This document shows positions 45,849-54,464 of a stretch of DNA of 64,000 nucleotides, one piece after another (the first letter of the stretch is position 1; each line of letters opens with the position of its first letter). The position numbers were made by a program, and so were the translations under genes. Source of the stretch: Pseudogulbenkiania ferrooxidans 2002 (lineage in GTDB: Bacteria > Pseudomonadota > Gammaproteobacteria > Burkholderiales > Chromobacteriaceae). The notes under the pieces are model-generated. The model was not told where the DNA came from. It saw only the letters and a list, made by a program, of their open reading frames with translations, and did not search any database. The DNA lies in contig NZ_ACIS01000005.1 of assembly GCF_000174355.1 (NCBI RefSeq), positions 331,780-395,779 on the forward strand, in the 5' to 3' direction.

Positions 45849-46035
45849 CGGGCTAGTGAAAGAAATCGTCGCGAGAGGTCCTCAGCGGGGTAAAGAGCAA
45901 CCCACACCCAGAGCTACGCCATGCACCCGCCTGACCGCCAGCACGTCCAGCACATCGCTGGCCACATCGGCGAATTCCGCGCGATGCCGAACACCCTGGA
46001 CTCGGCCCCCTGATCTCGTGACACGCTTCCAAAGC

Positions 46036-46067
46036 AAAACGGAGGGCGCCTGATGGCAACCCTCCGT
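46036..46067 (-). terminator. Intrinsic terminator of the small exported-protein gene
   Basis: On the minus strand, ACGGAGGG (46067-46060) pairs with CCCTCCGT (46046-46039), followed by TTT. It lies 32 bp beyond the stop at 46099. Confidence 0.8.
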
Positions 46068-46098
46068 TATCGATTCAGAAAAACTGCGGAGACAGGCG

Positions 46099-46413
46099 TC
46101 AGCGCTGGGTGGCCGACTCCGTTTCGGTTTCGGTTTCCGTCTCGGTCTTGAGGTTGGTCTTCTCATTCTCCTGGCCATTCACGCTCATGCGTTGCTGAGC
46201 ACGAACCAGGCCACGGGTGGACGTCGACATGAACTGGGCGTTGGAATTGCTCACGGCACTGTCACTCATGTGATCAGCGGAGACGCCGCCCGCATTATTG
46301 CCCGAGTGATCCCCGGAATGGCCGCCGGAGTGGCCATTTGCCGCCAAGGCTGCTTGGGCAGTCGAGAGCGTCAACGCTACGCACAGCGACATCAGAGTAG
46401 TCTTGGTATTCAT
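46099..46413 (-). CDS. Small exported protein with Gly/His-rich and Thr-Glu repeat segments
   Basis: 104 residues. Signal peptide MNTKTTLMSLCVALTLSTAQ, cleavage near AALA. The mature part starts with the low-complexity NGHSGGHSGDHSGNNAGG, continues with MSDSAVSNSNAQFMSTSTRG, and ends in a Thr-Glu tandem (TETETETETES). No domain recognised. The His-rich segment could bind metal (speculative). ATG at 46413 follows the strong AGGAGG. Has its own terminator; located between the DUF1338 gene and terC. Function unknown. Confidence 0.65.
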   Translation of the reverse strand: MNTKTTLMSLCVALTLSTAQAALAANGHSGGHSGDHSGNNAGGVSADHMSDSAVSNSNAQFMSTSTRGLVRAQQRMSVNGQENEKTNLKTETETETETESATQR

Positions 46414-46512
46414 ACAAACCTCCTTATTCGGAATGGCTGGCATTGTGTTGCCAGGGTCTTTTGTGACCCGGGCATGTCTTCAAGGTTCCCCTGCGCTGCC
46501 ACCGCCTTGACG

Positions 46513-46540
46513 GCTGACGGCCCCTTGCGAAGCCGTCAGC
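46513..46540 (-). terminator. Hairpin after terC
   Basis: GCTGACGGC (46513-46521) pairs perfectly with GCCGTCAGC (46532-46540), 10-base loop. It stands 10 bp beyond the terC stop, but no U run follows on the minus strand. Confidence 0.55.
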
Positions 46541-46549
46541 GGCACCGGC

Positions 46550-47539
46550 TTAGACGCTCGGGGTCGCGTCGTTGCGGGTCTTGTAGAGCGAGAACAGCAC
46601 CCCGGAGAGCAACAGCCCGAACGTCACCAGCAGCGACAAGCCGGTCGGAATCTTCACGCTGGTCAGCCCGATATCGTGCAGATAGACCAGCCCCACCTTG
46701 CTGCCGATGAAGACCAGCACCAGCGACAGCGCGTACTTCAGGTAGTGGAAGCGATGCACCATCGCCGCCAGCGCGAAGTACAGGGCACGCAGACCCAATA
46801 CCGCGAAGATGTTCGAGGTATAGACGATGAACGGATCCTGGGTGATGGCGAAGATCGCCGGGATGCTGTCCACCGCAAACACCACGTCGGCCGACTCCAC
46901 CATGATCAGCGCCAGCAGCAACGGCGTTGCCCACCAACCGCGCGCCAGGCCGTGACGTTCGCCACGCACCCAGAAATGCTGTTCGTGCAACGTCGGGGTC
47001 AGGCGCATGTGGCCCTTCAGCCAGCGATACATGCGGTTCTTTTCCAAGGACGGATGCTCGTCGTCGGCGAACAGCATCTTGACACCGGTGACCACCAGGA
47101 ACAGACCGAAGATCACCAGCATCCACTGGAACTCGGCCACCAGCGCCGCGCCCAGGCCAATCATCACCGCGCGCAGCACGATCACGCCCAGGATGCCCCA
47201 GAACAGCACGCGGTGCTGGTAGATGCGCGGCACGGCGAGGCTGGTGAAGATCAGCGACATCACGAAGATGTTGTCCATCGACAGCGATTTCTCGATCACG
47301 TAGCCGGTGAAGTACTGCATGCCGGCATCCGCGCCCTTGTACCACCAGAGCCAGCCGCCGAAGGCCAGCCCCATGGCGATGTAGAAGGCCGACAGCTTCA
47401 GGCTCTCCTTCACGCCGATCTCGTGCTGGTCCTTGTGCAAGACACCCAGGTCGAAGACCAGCAGCGCCACTACCAGCGTCATGAACATCAGCCAGACCCA
47501 CAGCGGGTAGCCGATGACAGAGATGAAAATCCAATCCAT
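46550..47539 (-). CDS. TerC-family integral membrane protein
   Basis: 329 residues with about nine membrane spans. Conserved acidic motifs of the TerC/Alx family are present: EKSLSMDNIFVMSLIF and MVESADVVFAVDSIPAIFAI, plus the C-terminal LRALYFALAAMVHRFHYLKY. Relatives export Mn2+ or are linked to tellurite resistance and metal loading of exported proteins. ATG at 47539 is preferred over 47545 because AAGGA then has proper spacing. It follows htpX by 16 bp, so cotranscribed. I saw no convincing yybP-ykoY riboswitch upstream. Confidence 0.87.
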   Translation of the reverse strand: MDWIFISVIGYPLWVWLMFMTLVVALLVFDLGVLHKDQHEIGVKESLKLSAFYIAMGLAFGGWLWWYKGADAGMQYFTGYVIEKSLSMDNIFVMSLIFTSLAVPRIYQHRVLFWGILGVIVLRAVMIGLGAALVAEFQWMLVIFGLFLVVTGVKMLFADDEHPSLEKNRMYRWLKGHMRLTPTLHEQHFWVRGERHGLARGWWATPLLLALIMVESADVVFAVDSIPAIFAITQDPFIVYTSNIFAVLGLRALYFALAAMVHRFHYLKYALSLVLVFIGSKVGLVYLHDIGLTSVKIPTGLSLLVTFGLLLSGVLFSLYKTRNDATPSV

Positions 47540-47555
47540 GAACATTCCTTGGTTG

Positions 47556-48443
47556 TTACGAGCGGGCCTGCAGCGCGCTCACGCGTTCTTCGATGCTGGG
47601 GTGGCTTGCGAACAGCGCCATCAGCCCTCCCTTGCCGCCGGCGATACCCGACGCGGCCATGCCTTGCGGCAGGCCACCGGCATCCATGCCACCCAGGCGA
47701 TACAAGGCCGCGATCATCGGCTGGCGCGAGCCCATCAGCTGGGACGCACCGGCGTCGGCGCGGAATTCGCGCTGGCGCGAGAAGTACATGACGATGGCCG
47801 AGGCCAGGATGCCAAATACGATCTCGCAGGCGATCACGGTCACCATATAGCCGATGCCGGGGCCGGACGACGCTTCCTCCTCGTCGTTGCGGCGCAGGAA
47901 GCTGTCGACCAGGTAGCCCACCACACGCGCCAGGAAGAACACGAAAGTGTTCACCACGCCCTGGATTAGCGTCAGGGTGACCATGTCACCGTTCTTGATG
48001 TGGGCGATTTCGTGCGCCAGCACCGCCTCGACTTCCTCCTCCCTCATCGAGGCAAGCAGCCCGGTCGACACCGCCACCAGCGAGTTCGACTTGCTGGCGC
48101 CGGTGGCGAAGGCATTGGGCTCGCCCTCGTACACGGCCACTTCCGGCATCGGCAGGCCGGCACGTGTGGCCAGCTTCTGCACGGTATCCACCAGCCAGCG
48201 CTCGGTGGGGTGGGACGGATTGTCGATGACGCGGGCGCCGGTGCTCCACTTGGCGATGGTCTTCGACATCAGGAGCGAAATAAAGGAGCCGCCAAAGCCC
48301 ATCAGCGCGGAGAACGCCAGCAGCATGCCGAGGTTCAGCCCGTTGGCGGTAAGAAAGCGGTTAACGCCCAGAAGCTGTGCCGCGACGCTGAGCACCAGCA
48401 TCACGGCAAGGTTGGTCACAATGAGCAGCAGAACTCGTTTCAT
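47556..48443 (-). CDS. htpX: Membrane zinc metalloprotease HtpX
   Basis: 295 residues. Two N-terminal membrane spans ([20 protein letters not shown]; 38-58), then the zinc motif HEIAH (His144, Glu145, His148) in [13 protein letters not shown], and two more hydrophobic stretches. [10 protein letters not shown] carries the third ligand Glu. HtpX degrades misfolded inner-membrane proteins alongside FtsH. ATG at 48443 begins the canonical MKRVLLL; GGATAACCATC precedes it. Operon htpX-terC; the divergent neighbour is an NhaR-like regulator. Confidence 0.95.
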   Translation of the reverse strand: MKRVLLLIVTNLAVMLVLSVAAQLLGVNRFLTANGLNLGMLLAFSALMGFGGSFISLLMSKTIAKWSTGARVIDNPSHPTERWLVDTVQKLATRAGLPMPEVAVYEGEPNAFATGASKSNSLVAVSTGLLASMREEEVEAVLAHEIAHIKNGDMVTLTLIQGVVNTFVFFLARVVGYLVDSFLRRNDEEEASSGPGIGYMVTVIACEIVFGILASAIVMYFSRQREFRADAGASQLMGSRQPMIAALYRLGGMDAGGLPQGMAASGIAGGKGGLMALFASHPSIEERVSALQARS

Positions 48444-48506
48444 GATGGTTATCCGGGGGTTGTTGAATTGTGCTGACAGCATAGCCCCTGACATTCAAAG
48501 ATAAAA

Positions 48507-48542
48507 TCGAATAAAATAACATAAACACTACGGTTTATTCGA
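48507..48542. promoter_or_regulatory. Inverted repeat in the htpX / nhaR-like divergent promoter
   Basis: Perfect nine-base arms TCGAATAAA (48507-48515) and TTTATTCGA (48534-48542) around an 18-base AT-rich spacer. They end six bases before the ATG of the LysR-type gene. A likely binding site for that regulator, or part of a shared control region. Confidence 0.6.
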
Positions 48543-48548
48543 ACAATT

Positions 48549-49451
48549 ATGAAAGAAATCCTCAACTACAAGCACCTGCATTACTTCTGGGCCGTGGCGC
48601 GCGAGGGCGGAGTGAACCGGGCGGCGGAACGGCTCGGCATGAGCGCACAAACCGTCAGCGGCCAGGTTTCGAAGCTGGAACACGCCCTCGGCAAGGCTCT
48701 GTTCACCCAGCAGGGGCGCAACCTGGTGCTGACCGAGGCGGGGCGCGTGGCTCTGCAATTCGCCGATCAGATCTTCATGCTGGGAGAGTCGCTGCAAGAA
48801 ACGCTGGAGGACGACACCTTGGGGTCGACGGTACGGCTCGCGGCCGGCATCACCGACGTGCTGCCCAAAACCGTGTCCTACCGCCTGCTGGAACCGGTGC
48901 TGGGCGGCGAGCAGCGGGTACGGCTGGTCTGTACCGAAGGGGCGTTCGACGAATTGCTCGCCGAACTGGCACTGCATCGGCTGGACGTGGTGCTGGCCGA
49001 TCGACCGGTGCCCGCCGGTGGCCAGCAGCCCTTCGTGTCCACCCTGATGGCGCGCTGCCCGGTGATGATCTTCGGCACCGCCAAGCTGTGTAGCCAGTAC
49101 CGCGAGGACTTCCCGCACAGCCTGTCACGCGCGCCGATGCTGCTGCCGACGCGCGACAACGTGCTGCGCAGCCAGCTCGAACAATGGTTCGAAGAGCAAA
49201 ACATCAAGGTCGACATCGTCGGCGAATTCGAGGACGGCGCCTTGCTCAAGACCTTCGGCCGGCAGGGCGTCGGGCTGTTTCCTGCGCCGTCGTTCCAGGT
49301 CGACGACATCACGCGCCAGTTCGAGGTTGAGGTGGTGGGGGAAGTGACGGGTGTGTACGAGCATTACTACGCCATCGCCAATCGCCGCAAGCTGCAGCAC
49401 AGCGCCGTCGAGACCCTGATGCGCTCGGCGACGGAACCACACGAACGCTAA
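48549..49451 (+). CDS. LysR-family regulator, NhaR-like
   Basis: 300 residues. N-terminus LNYKHLHYFWAVAREGGVNR and GMSAQTVSGQVSKLEHALGK match the NhaR branch of LysR proteins, which respond to Na+ in E. coli. The C-terminal domain includes RLDVVLADRPVPAG and FGRQGVGLFPAPSF. No nhaA-type antiporter gene is near; the divergent htpX-terC pair is the plausible target. ATG at 48549 has no visible ribosome site and starts just after the inverted repeat, suggesting a leaderless or tightly controlled mRNA. Confidence 0.82.
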   Translation: MKEILNYKHLHYFWAVAREGGVNRAAERLGMSAQTVSGQVSKLEHALGKALFTQQGRNLVLTEAGRVALQFADQIFMLGESLQETLEDDTLGSTVRLAAGITDVLPKTVSYRLLEPVLGGEQRVRLVCTEGAFDELLAELALHRLDVVLADRPVPAGGQQPFVSTLMARCPVMIFGTAKLCSQYREDFPHSLSRAPMLLPTRDNVLRSQLEQWFEEQNIKVDIVGEFEDGALLKTFGRQGVGLFPAPSFQVDDITRQFEVEVVGEVTGVYEHYYAIANRRKLQHSAVETLMRSATEPHER

Positions 49452-49502
49452 TCGCCGCCAACCGGTACACCGGCCAGTCCCCATGTGCGCGGTAGACGCT
49501 GC

Positions 49503-52127
49503 TCATCCTTCTTCCGGCGGGGGAACCGGGGCGAAGTAGCTGGCCGCCAAGACCAGCAGGGCCACGCCGATCAACGAACCGGTCCACAGCAAGGTGCCGG
49601 CGCCCGCCAGATCGACGAACAGGAGCTTGGCCCCCACGACCGCCAGCAACGCAAATCCCGCCTGCCAGAGGCGCCGCACGCCGATACCGGTCGCGCGGAT
49701 CATGGCGGCGATGGCGGTCAGCGTCCACAGCAGGGTCAGCATCGCCTGCAACAAGGTGGAATGCCACAGGGTATCGGCCCGGAAGGGGATGCCACCCCAA
49801 TGATGGGCGATGCGCGCAGCCAGGCAACTGATCCAGACAAACGCCAGAATGCCGACCCGGTTGGCCTGTGGCAACGGCGTATCTGGCCAGGGGTCTTCTT
49901 CGAAGCCGCGCAGCCAGCGATAAAGCGTCGCCAGCACGGCCAGTTGCACCAGGTCGAAGGGATTGAGGAGCGGCACGTAGGGCAGGCCGGAACCGCCGCC
50001 GTCATGCGCCCACCCAGCCCACAGCAGCCACGCCACCAGCCAGGCCGCTGGCAGCAGGGAGCCGAGGCCGCGATAGGTGAGCGGTGCGGCCGAGACCGGC
50101 GGCAAAGCACGGCGGGAACCCTCCACCGCCAGCCACAGCCCGCTCAGCGGCCCGAGCGCCATGGCCAGGACCGGCCAGAGAGTGGCACCGGGCGCCAGAC
50201 GGAAGCCCAGCCAGGCCAGCTCGCCGGATATCAGCAGCATACCCAGCCAGAAGCCGCCCACGTGGCGCACGGACGGCCACAGCACCAAGCCATCCACCTG
50301 CTGCCTGGCCAGCAGCCAGTAATGCCCGGCCAGCGACAACGGCAAGGCCAGCACCATCAGGCCCGCCAGCATGTGCTGGCCGTGCAGCCAGGCCGACCCC
50401 GCCGCCAGCCACAGCACCGGCAGCAACAGCAACGAGAGATGGCGGAGCGCGTTCCAGGCCGAGCGCCGCCCCAGGACTTCCAGCGCGATCAGTGACAGGG
50501 CGATATAGGTCAGGGTCACTGGGGTACTTTGCACCATTGGCAAGTGGCGCTCGCTCTCGCTCCAGCCGGCGAGAACCCACCAGGCAAAGGCCCAGAGCAG
50601 CGCCGGTATCGCCACGCGCTCGTCGACGCCTCGCAGCAGACGGGCACTGGCAAAACCGGCCCCGGCCAGCAGGACCATGCCGAGGAAGATGTCGTTGATC
50701 ACCGGCAGGCCCGTCTGCATCTGCGGCAATCCATACAGGAAATACGCCGCGGCGGCCACTTGCAGCCCGGCGCCGCAGATCATCGCCAGTTTCCGCCGCT
50801 GCACGACGCCGAACCACAATACCGCCACACCTTCCACCGCCCAGAACGCGGCGGTCACCTGGGCGCCAAACGCCAGCGGCGCCACCAGAGTGCCGAAGGC
50901 GATGCCCAGACCCAGCTGGCAGCGCTCCAGCACGCGCAGGGCTTCGTCGCGGCGGCGAAAGAGTAGCACCCACAGCGCCAGGTAATAGAGCGCGGCCGCC
51001 AGCGCGGCCCAGGCCAGCTCGTAGCGGTCGGCAGCCAGTTGCGACTGCAACGCGAAGCCGACCAGCGGCGTGCCGAAGACCAGCGTGCTGTCGCTCCATC
51101 CGGCCCAGCCCGGGGCGCGAAACAGCGCCATCAATACGGGCATGACCGAGTAGAGCCCCCAGAAGAACAGCAGGAACGCCTGGCTCACGCCATGATAGTC
51201 GGCGCGGTAATGCTCGACGGCCCAGGCCATGCCGACGCCGATCGTCATCAAAAAGCCGGTGACATTGAGCAGCCGCCAGTTCTTGAACCACGAGACGCCG
51301 ACGATGAAGGTGTTGAGCAAAACGAAATAGGCAAACAGCGGGGTCGGATCGCTGCTGCCGGTGGCGGCCAGAACCGGCGCGGCAAAGGCGCCGGCCAGCC
51401 CGAACGCCGCCAGCACCACGCCATCCTGGGCCACCGCCAGCAGCACGCAGGCGACGCCCAGCAAGGCGAACAGCAGGAAGGCGGGCGTGGCCCCGAACAG
51501 GGCGTAGCGCACGTGCATGAAATAGACGATCAGGTAGAGGATGGCAAAACCGCCGCCCTGCAAGGCGATGCCGAAGTGGGTGCGCACGCCCTGGTGCACG
51601 CGGTTCCAGCCAAAGGCGACCATTGCGCCACCGGCGACGGTGCCCAGCAAGAGGCGCAACGGCACCGGTAGCAGCCCGTAATCGGCGGCCAGGCGCAAGG
51701 CCGAGGCGACGCCAAAAAACAGCAGCACGACACCGATCTTGGCAAGCAGGTTGCCGGCCAGCAGGCGCTGCCAGAACGGCATGGCCGTCGTTTCCGCCGT
51801 CGCCTCGGTTTCGGTGGGCACGGTGGCTGGCGTGCCAGCGGCGGGTTCGATCACCGGCAGCGGAGGCGTCGCCGCTTCTTCATCCGTGAGCGGTGGCGCG
51901 GTTTCTTCTACCGCCTCCAGCAGCGGGGTGGATGCCGGGGGAGGCCCGGCGTCGACGTCCTGGCCTTTCAGTGCCGCCAGCTCCTGCCGCATCTGCTCGG
52001 CCTCGCGCTGCAGCCAGAGCACTTGCGTTTCGAGCGCTCGCAGGCGTTGCTCGACACCGCTGCGGCTACCGAGCCGGGACAGGAAGACGAGTGCGGCAAG
52101 AAACAGCAGAAGCCCGAGCCATCCCAT
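49503..52127 (-). CDS. DUF2339 large multi-spanning membrane protein
   Basis: 874 residues. An N-terminal anchor (MGWLGLLLFLAALVFL), then a coiled-coil stretch (RLRALETQVLWLQREAEQMR), then a Pro/Thr/Ala/Glu-rich linker to about residue 115, and more than twenty hydrophobic segments to the end. NLLAKIGVVLLFFGVASALR is the DUF2339 signature. The family has no established function; its relatives are large polytopic proteins of Gram-negative inner membranes. ATG at 52127 follows GGAGGCAACC. It starts 9 bp after the LplT-PlsC gene on the same strand, so it is likely in one operon with it. Confidence 0.85.
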   Translation of the reverse strand: MGWLGLLLFLAALVFLSRLGSRSGVEQRLRALETQVLWLQREAEQMRQELAALKGQDVDAGPPPASTPLLEAVEETAPPLTDEEAATPPLPVIEPAAGTPATVPTETEATAETTAMPFWQRLLAGNLLAKIGVVLLFFGVASALRLAADYGLLPVPLRLLLGTVAGGAMVAFGWNRVHQGVRTHFGIALQGGGFAILYLIVYFMHVRYALFGATPAFLLFALLGVACVLLAVAQDGVVLAAFGLAGAFAAPVLAATGSSDPTPLFAYFVLLNTFIVGVSWFKNWRLLNVTGFLMTIGVGMAWAVEHYRADYHGVSQAFLLFFWGLYSVMPVLMALFRAPGWAGWSDSTLVFGTPLVGFALQSQLAADRYELAWAALAAALYYLALWVLLFRRRDEALRVLERCQLGLGIAFGTLVAPLAFGAQVTAAFWAVEGVAVLWFGVVQRRKLAMICGAGLQVAAAAYFLYGLPQMQTGLPVINDIFLGMVLLAGAGFASARLLRGVDERVAIPALLWAFAWWVLAGWSESERHLPMVQSTPVTLTYIALSLIALEVLGRRSAWNALRHLSLLLLPVLWLAAGSAWLHGQHMLAGLMVLALPLSLAGHYWLLARQQVDGLVLWPSVRHVGGFWLGMLLISGELAWLGFRLAPGATLWPVLAMALGPLSGLWLAVEGSRRALPPVSAAPLTYRGLGSLLPAAWLVAWLLWAGWAHDGGGSGLPYVPLLNPFDLVQLAVLATLYRWLRGFEEDPWPDTPLPQANRVGILAFVWISCLAARIAHHWGGIPFRADTLWHSTLLQAMLTLLWTLTAIAAMIRATGIGVRRLWQAGFALLAVVGAKLLFVDLAGAGTLLWTGSLIGVALLVLAASYFAPVPPPEEG

Positions 52128-52136
52128 GGTTGCCTC

Positions 52137-54017
52137 CTAGCGGCGCTCGCCGCGCAATTGGCTAACCAGCGCTTGCAGGCGCTCCGGCGCGGCGTCTTGC
52201 GGCGCGACCGGCGGCGCCCCAACCAGAGCGATCTTCGAGAAGAAGCCCCGGCGGAACGGTGTTTTCATTGCCTGGCCGTCGATGCGGGAGAAGAAGCTTC
52301 CCCACAAGCCCTGCAGGGCCAGCGGAACCACCGGCACCGGGTTGGCCTCCAGAATACGGGTGATACCCGGACGGAAGGGGTAGAGATCGCCGGTATCGGT
52401 AATGCGGCCTTCCGGGAAGATGCCCACCAGGCCCCCGTCCGCCAGTGCTTGGGCGACCTCGGCAAAGGCCCGCTCCATCATGGCCGGATCTTCCTTGGCC
52501 GGTGCGATGGGGATGGCGCGCGAATGCCGGAAGATGTAGTTGAGCAGCGGCGTCTTGAAGATGCGGTGGTCCATGACGAAGCGGACCGGTCGCGGCGAGG
52601 CCCCCATGATGATCACCGGATCGATAAAACTGACATGGTTGCAGACCAGCAGCGCGGGGCCCTCGGCGGGGATGTGCTCCAGCCCCTTTTTCTCGAGCCG
52701 GTAGGCGGCGTGGATGAGCAGCCACGCCAGGAAGCGCAGCATGAACTCCGGCACCAGCCCGTAGATATAGATCGCCACCGCCGCATTACAGAGTGCCGCG
52801 ATGCCGAACAGGGCAGGGATGGGCAGCCCGGCGCCCAGCAGGCCGGCGGCGGCCAGGGCGCCCGCCACCATAAACAGGGCATTGAGGATGTTGTTGGCGG
52901 CGATGATGCGTGCCCGGTGCTCTGGCGAGCTGCGCATTTGCACCAGGGCGTAGAGCGGCACGATGAAAAAGCCGCCGAACACTCCCAGCATCACGAGATC
53001 GAACAGCACCCGCCACGCCCACGGCTGGCTCAGCAGCGCCCCGATGCCGAGCGGTGCCGCGCCGGCGAACGCCGCAGGCGAAGCGAAGGCGAGATCGACC
53101 CCGAACAGGGTCAGGCCGACCGAGCCGAAAGGCACCAGACCAATCTCGATGCGTTTGCCGGACAGGCGTTCGCACAGCAGGGAACCCGCGCCGATGCCAA
53201 TGGTGAAGGTGGCCAAGAGCAACGTGACCACCGACTCGTTGCCACCGAGCACATTCTTGGCGTAGGCCGGAAACTGCGCGAGGTAGAGCGCGCCGTACAG
53301 CCAGAACCACGAAATACCCAGGATGGACAGAAACACGGTGCGGCTCTGCCGGGCAAAGCCGATATTGCGCCAGGTTTCGGTCAAGGGGTTGGGGTTGACC
53401 TTCAGCTCGGGGCAGGGCGCCGGTGCCGTCGGGATACGCCAACTGGTGAGAAATCCCAGCAGCGCTACCAGCCATCCGCCGACGGCAATCCAGGCCGGAT
53501 GCGCGACGGACCCGACCAGCAAGCCGCCGGCCAGGGTGCCGATCAGGATGGCGACAAAGGTGCCGGCCTCGACCAGCGCGTTGCCGCCGACCAGTTCGGT
53601 CTCGCCGAGATGTTGCGGCAGGATGGCGTATTTCACCGGGCCGAACAGCGTCGAGTGCAGGCCAAGGAGAAACAGCGCCGACAGCAACACCGCCAGGCTG
53701 TGCAGCCAGAACCCGGTGGCGGCCACCGCCATGATGACCATCTCCAGCACCTTGACCCACCGCGCCAGCCGCGCCTTGTCGTACTTGTCGGCCAGCTGTC
53801 CTGCAGTTGCCGAAAACAGGAAGAAGGGCAGAATGAAAATGCCAGCCGCCAGATTGGCCAGCACCTCGGCTTTGAGCGTGGACCACTGGCTGGTCTGGAA
53901 GGTCAGCAGCACGACCAGGGCGTTCTTGAACAGGTTGTCGTTGAAGGCCCCGAGAAACTGCGTGGCGAAGAAGGGCGCAAAACGACGCGCTTTGAGCAGA
54001 CCGAACTGTGACGACAT
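52137..54017 (-). CDS. LplT-like MFS lysophospholipid transporter fused to a PlsC acyltransferase
   Basis: 626 residues. Residues 1-425 form a twelve-span MFS transporter of the LplT type (QFLGAFNDNLFKNALVVLLT near the start). Residues about 430-626 are a PlsC acyltransferase with the HX4D catalytic motif (NHVSFIDP, His461-Asp466) and FPEGRIT (about 534). It resembles the N-terminal two-thirds of the LplT-Aas fusion, but lacks the AMP-forming acyl-ACP synthetase. The likely role is flipping lysophospholipid inward and re-acylating it. ATG at 54017 overlaps the stop of the ArsR-family gene. Confidence 0.9.
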   Translation of the reverse strand: MSSQFGLLKARRFAPFFATQFLGAFNDNLFKNALVVLLTFQTSQWSTLKAEVLANLAAGIFILPFFLFSATAGQLADKYDKARLARWVKVLEMVIMAVAATGFWLHSLAVLLSALFLLGLHSTLFGPVKYAILPQHLGETELVGGNALVEAGTFVAILIGTLAGGLLVGSVAHPAWIAVGGWLVALLGFLTSWRIPTAPAPCPELKVNPNPLTETWRNIGFARQSRTVFLSILGISWFWLYGALYLAQFPAYAKNVLGGNESVVTLLLATFTIGIGAGSLLCERLSGKRIEIGLVPFGSVGLTLFGVDLAFASPAAFAGAAPLGIGALLSQPWAWRVLFDLVMLGVFGGFFIVPLYALVQMRSSPEHRARIIAANNILNALFMVAGALAAAGLLGAGLPIPALFGIAALCNAAVAIYIYGLVPEFMLRFLAWLLIHAAYRLEKKGLEHIPAEGPALLVCNHVSFIDPVIIMGASPRPVRFVMDHRIFKTPLLNYIFRHSRAIPIAPAKEDPAMMERAFAEVAQALADGGLVGIFPEGRITDTGDLYPFRPGITRILEANPVPVVPLALQGLWGSFFSRIDGQAMKTPFRRGFFSKIALVGAPPVAPQDAAPERLQALVSQLRGERR

Positions 54018-54328
54018 CAAGTGGCCTCGCGCAGGTAGGTGAGGACGGCAGACAGGCTCTCCTCGAGGAAAGCCTTGTTGATCCAGCAATACACTTCCTT
54101 GCCCTGCTTTTCGGACTGGAGCACGCCCGCTTCGCGCAGGATCTTGAGGTGGTGGGACACGGTCGGCCGCGACAAGGTGGACGCGTCGGCGATCTGACCG
54201 ACGGTCAAACGGTCACCCGGTTCGAACAACAGCAGGATGCGTTGCCGGTGTTCGTCACCCAAGGCGACAAATACCTTGGACATGGCATGCCACTGGGGAG
54301 GGATTGCCTGGCTATAGTTTGACTTCAT
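54017..54328 (-). CDS. ArsR-family winged-helix regulator
   Basis: About 103 residues. A compact wHTH: WHAMSKVFVALGDEHRQRIL, recognition helix in ADASTLSRPTVSHHLKILRE, wing KQGKEVYCWINKAFL. There is only one Cys (in the wing), so no metal site of the ArsR/SmtB type is apparent. It may sense a non-metal signal. The stop overlaps the LplT-PlsC start by ATGA, so the regulator is cotranscribed with the lipid gene. ATG at 54328 or 54346 are both possible; neither has a strong ribosome site. Confidence 0.85.
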   Translation of the reverse strand: MKSNYSQAIPPQWHAMSKVFVALGDEHRQRILLLFEPGDRLTVGQIADASTLSRPTVSHHLKILREAGVLQSEKQGKEVYCWINKAFLEESLSAVLTYLREAT

Positions 54329-54346
54329 GTCGATAGATTTAGACAT
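54327..54346 (-). promoter_or_regulatory. Inverted repeat at the start of the ArsR-family gene
   Basis: ATGTC (54327-54331), 10-bp spacer, GACAT (54342-54346). It overlaps the two candidate start codons and may be an autoregulatory operator. The arms are short, so this is tentative. Confidence 0.4.
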
Positions 54347-54464
54347 ATCAACAGAAAGAGTCAAGAACGCAAACGCAGGCCAGCGCGGACCGGCCGTTTG
54401 CGGCGACGCATCCCGAGCCGGCGCCAGGCGCCGCTTGCTGGCCGTCAACTCAGCCGGCGCCGGG

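Noticed and set aside
45921..46013. 30-codon plus-strand frame (MHPPDRQHVQHIAG...)
   Set aside because: No ribosome site, sits after a terminator, no homology recognised; could be a remnant but cannot be supported.
47540..48548. Manganese (yybP-ykoY) riboswitch upstream of the terC operon
   Set aside because: terC follows htpX by 16 bp and the region upstream of htpX is short and lacks the conserved riboswitch loops.
52023..54011. 662-codon plus-strand frame
   Set aside because: Antisense to the LplT-PlsC gene; Gln/Arg/Asp-rich without domain structure.
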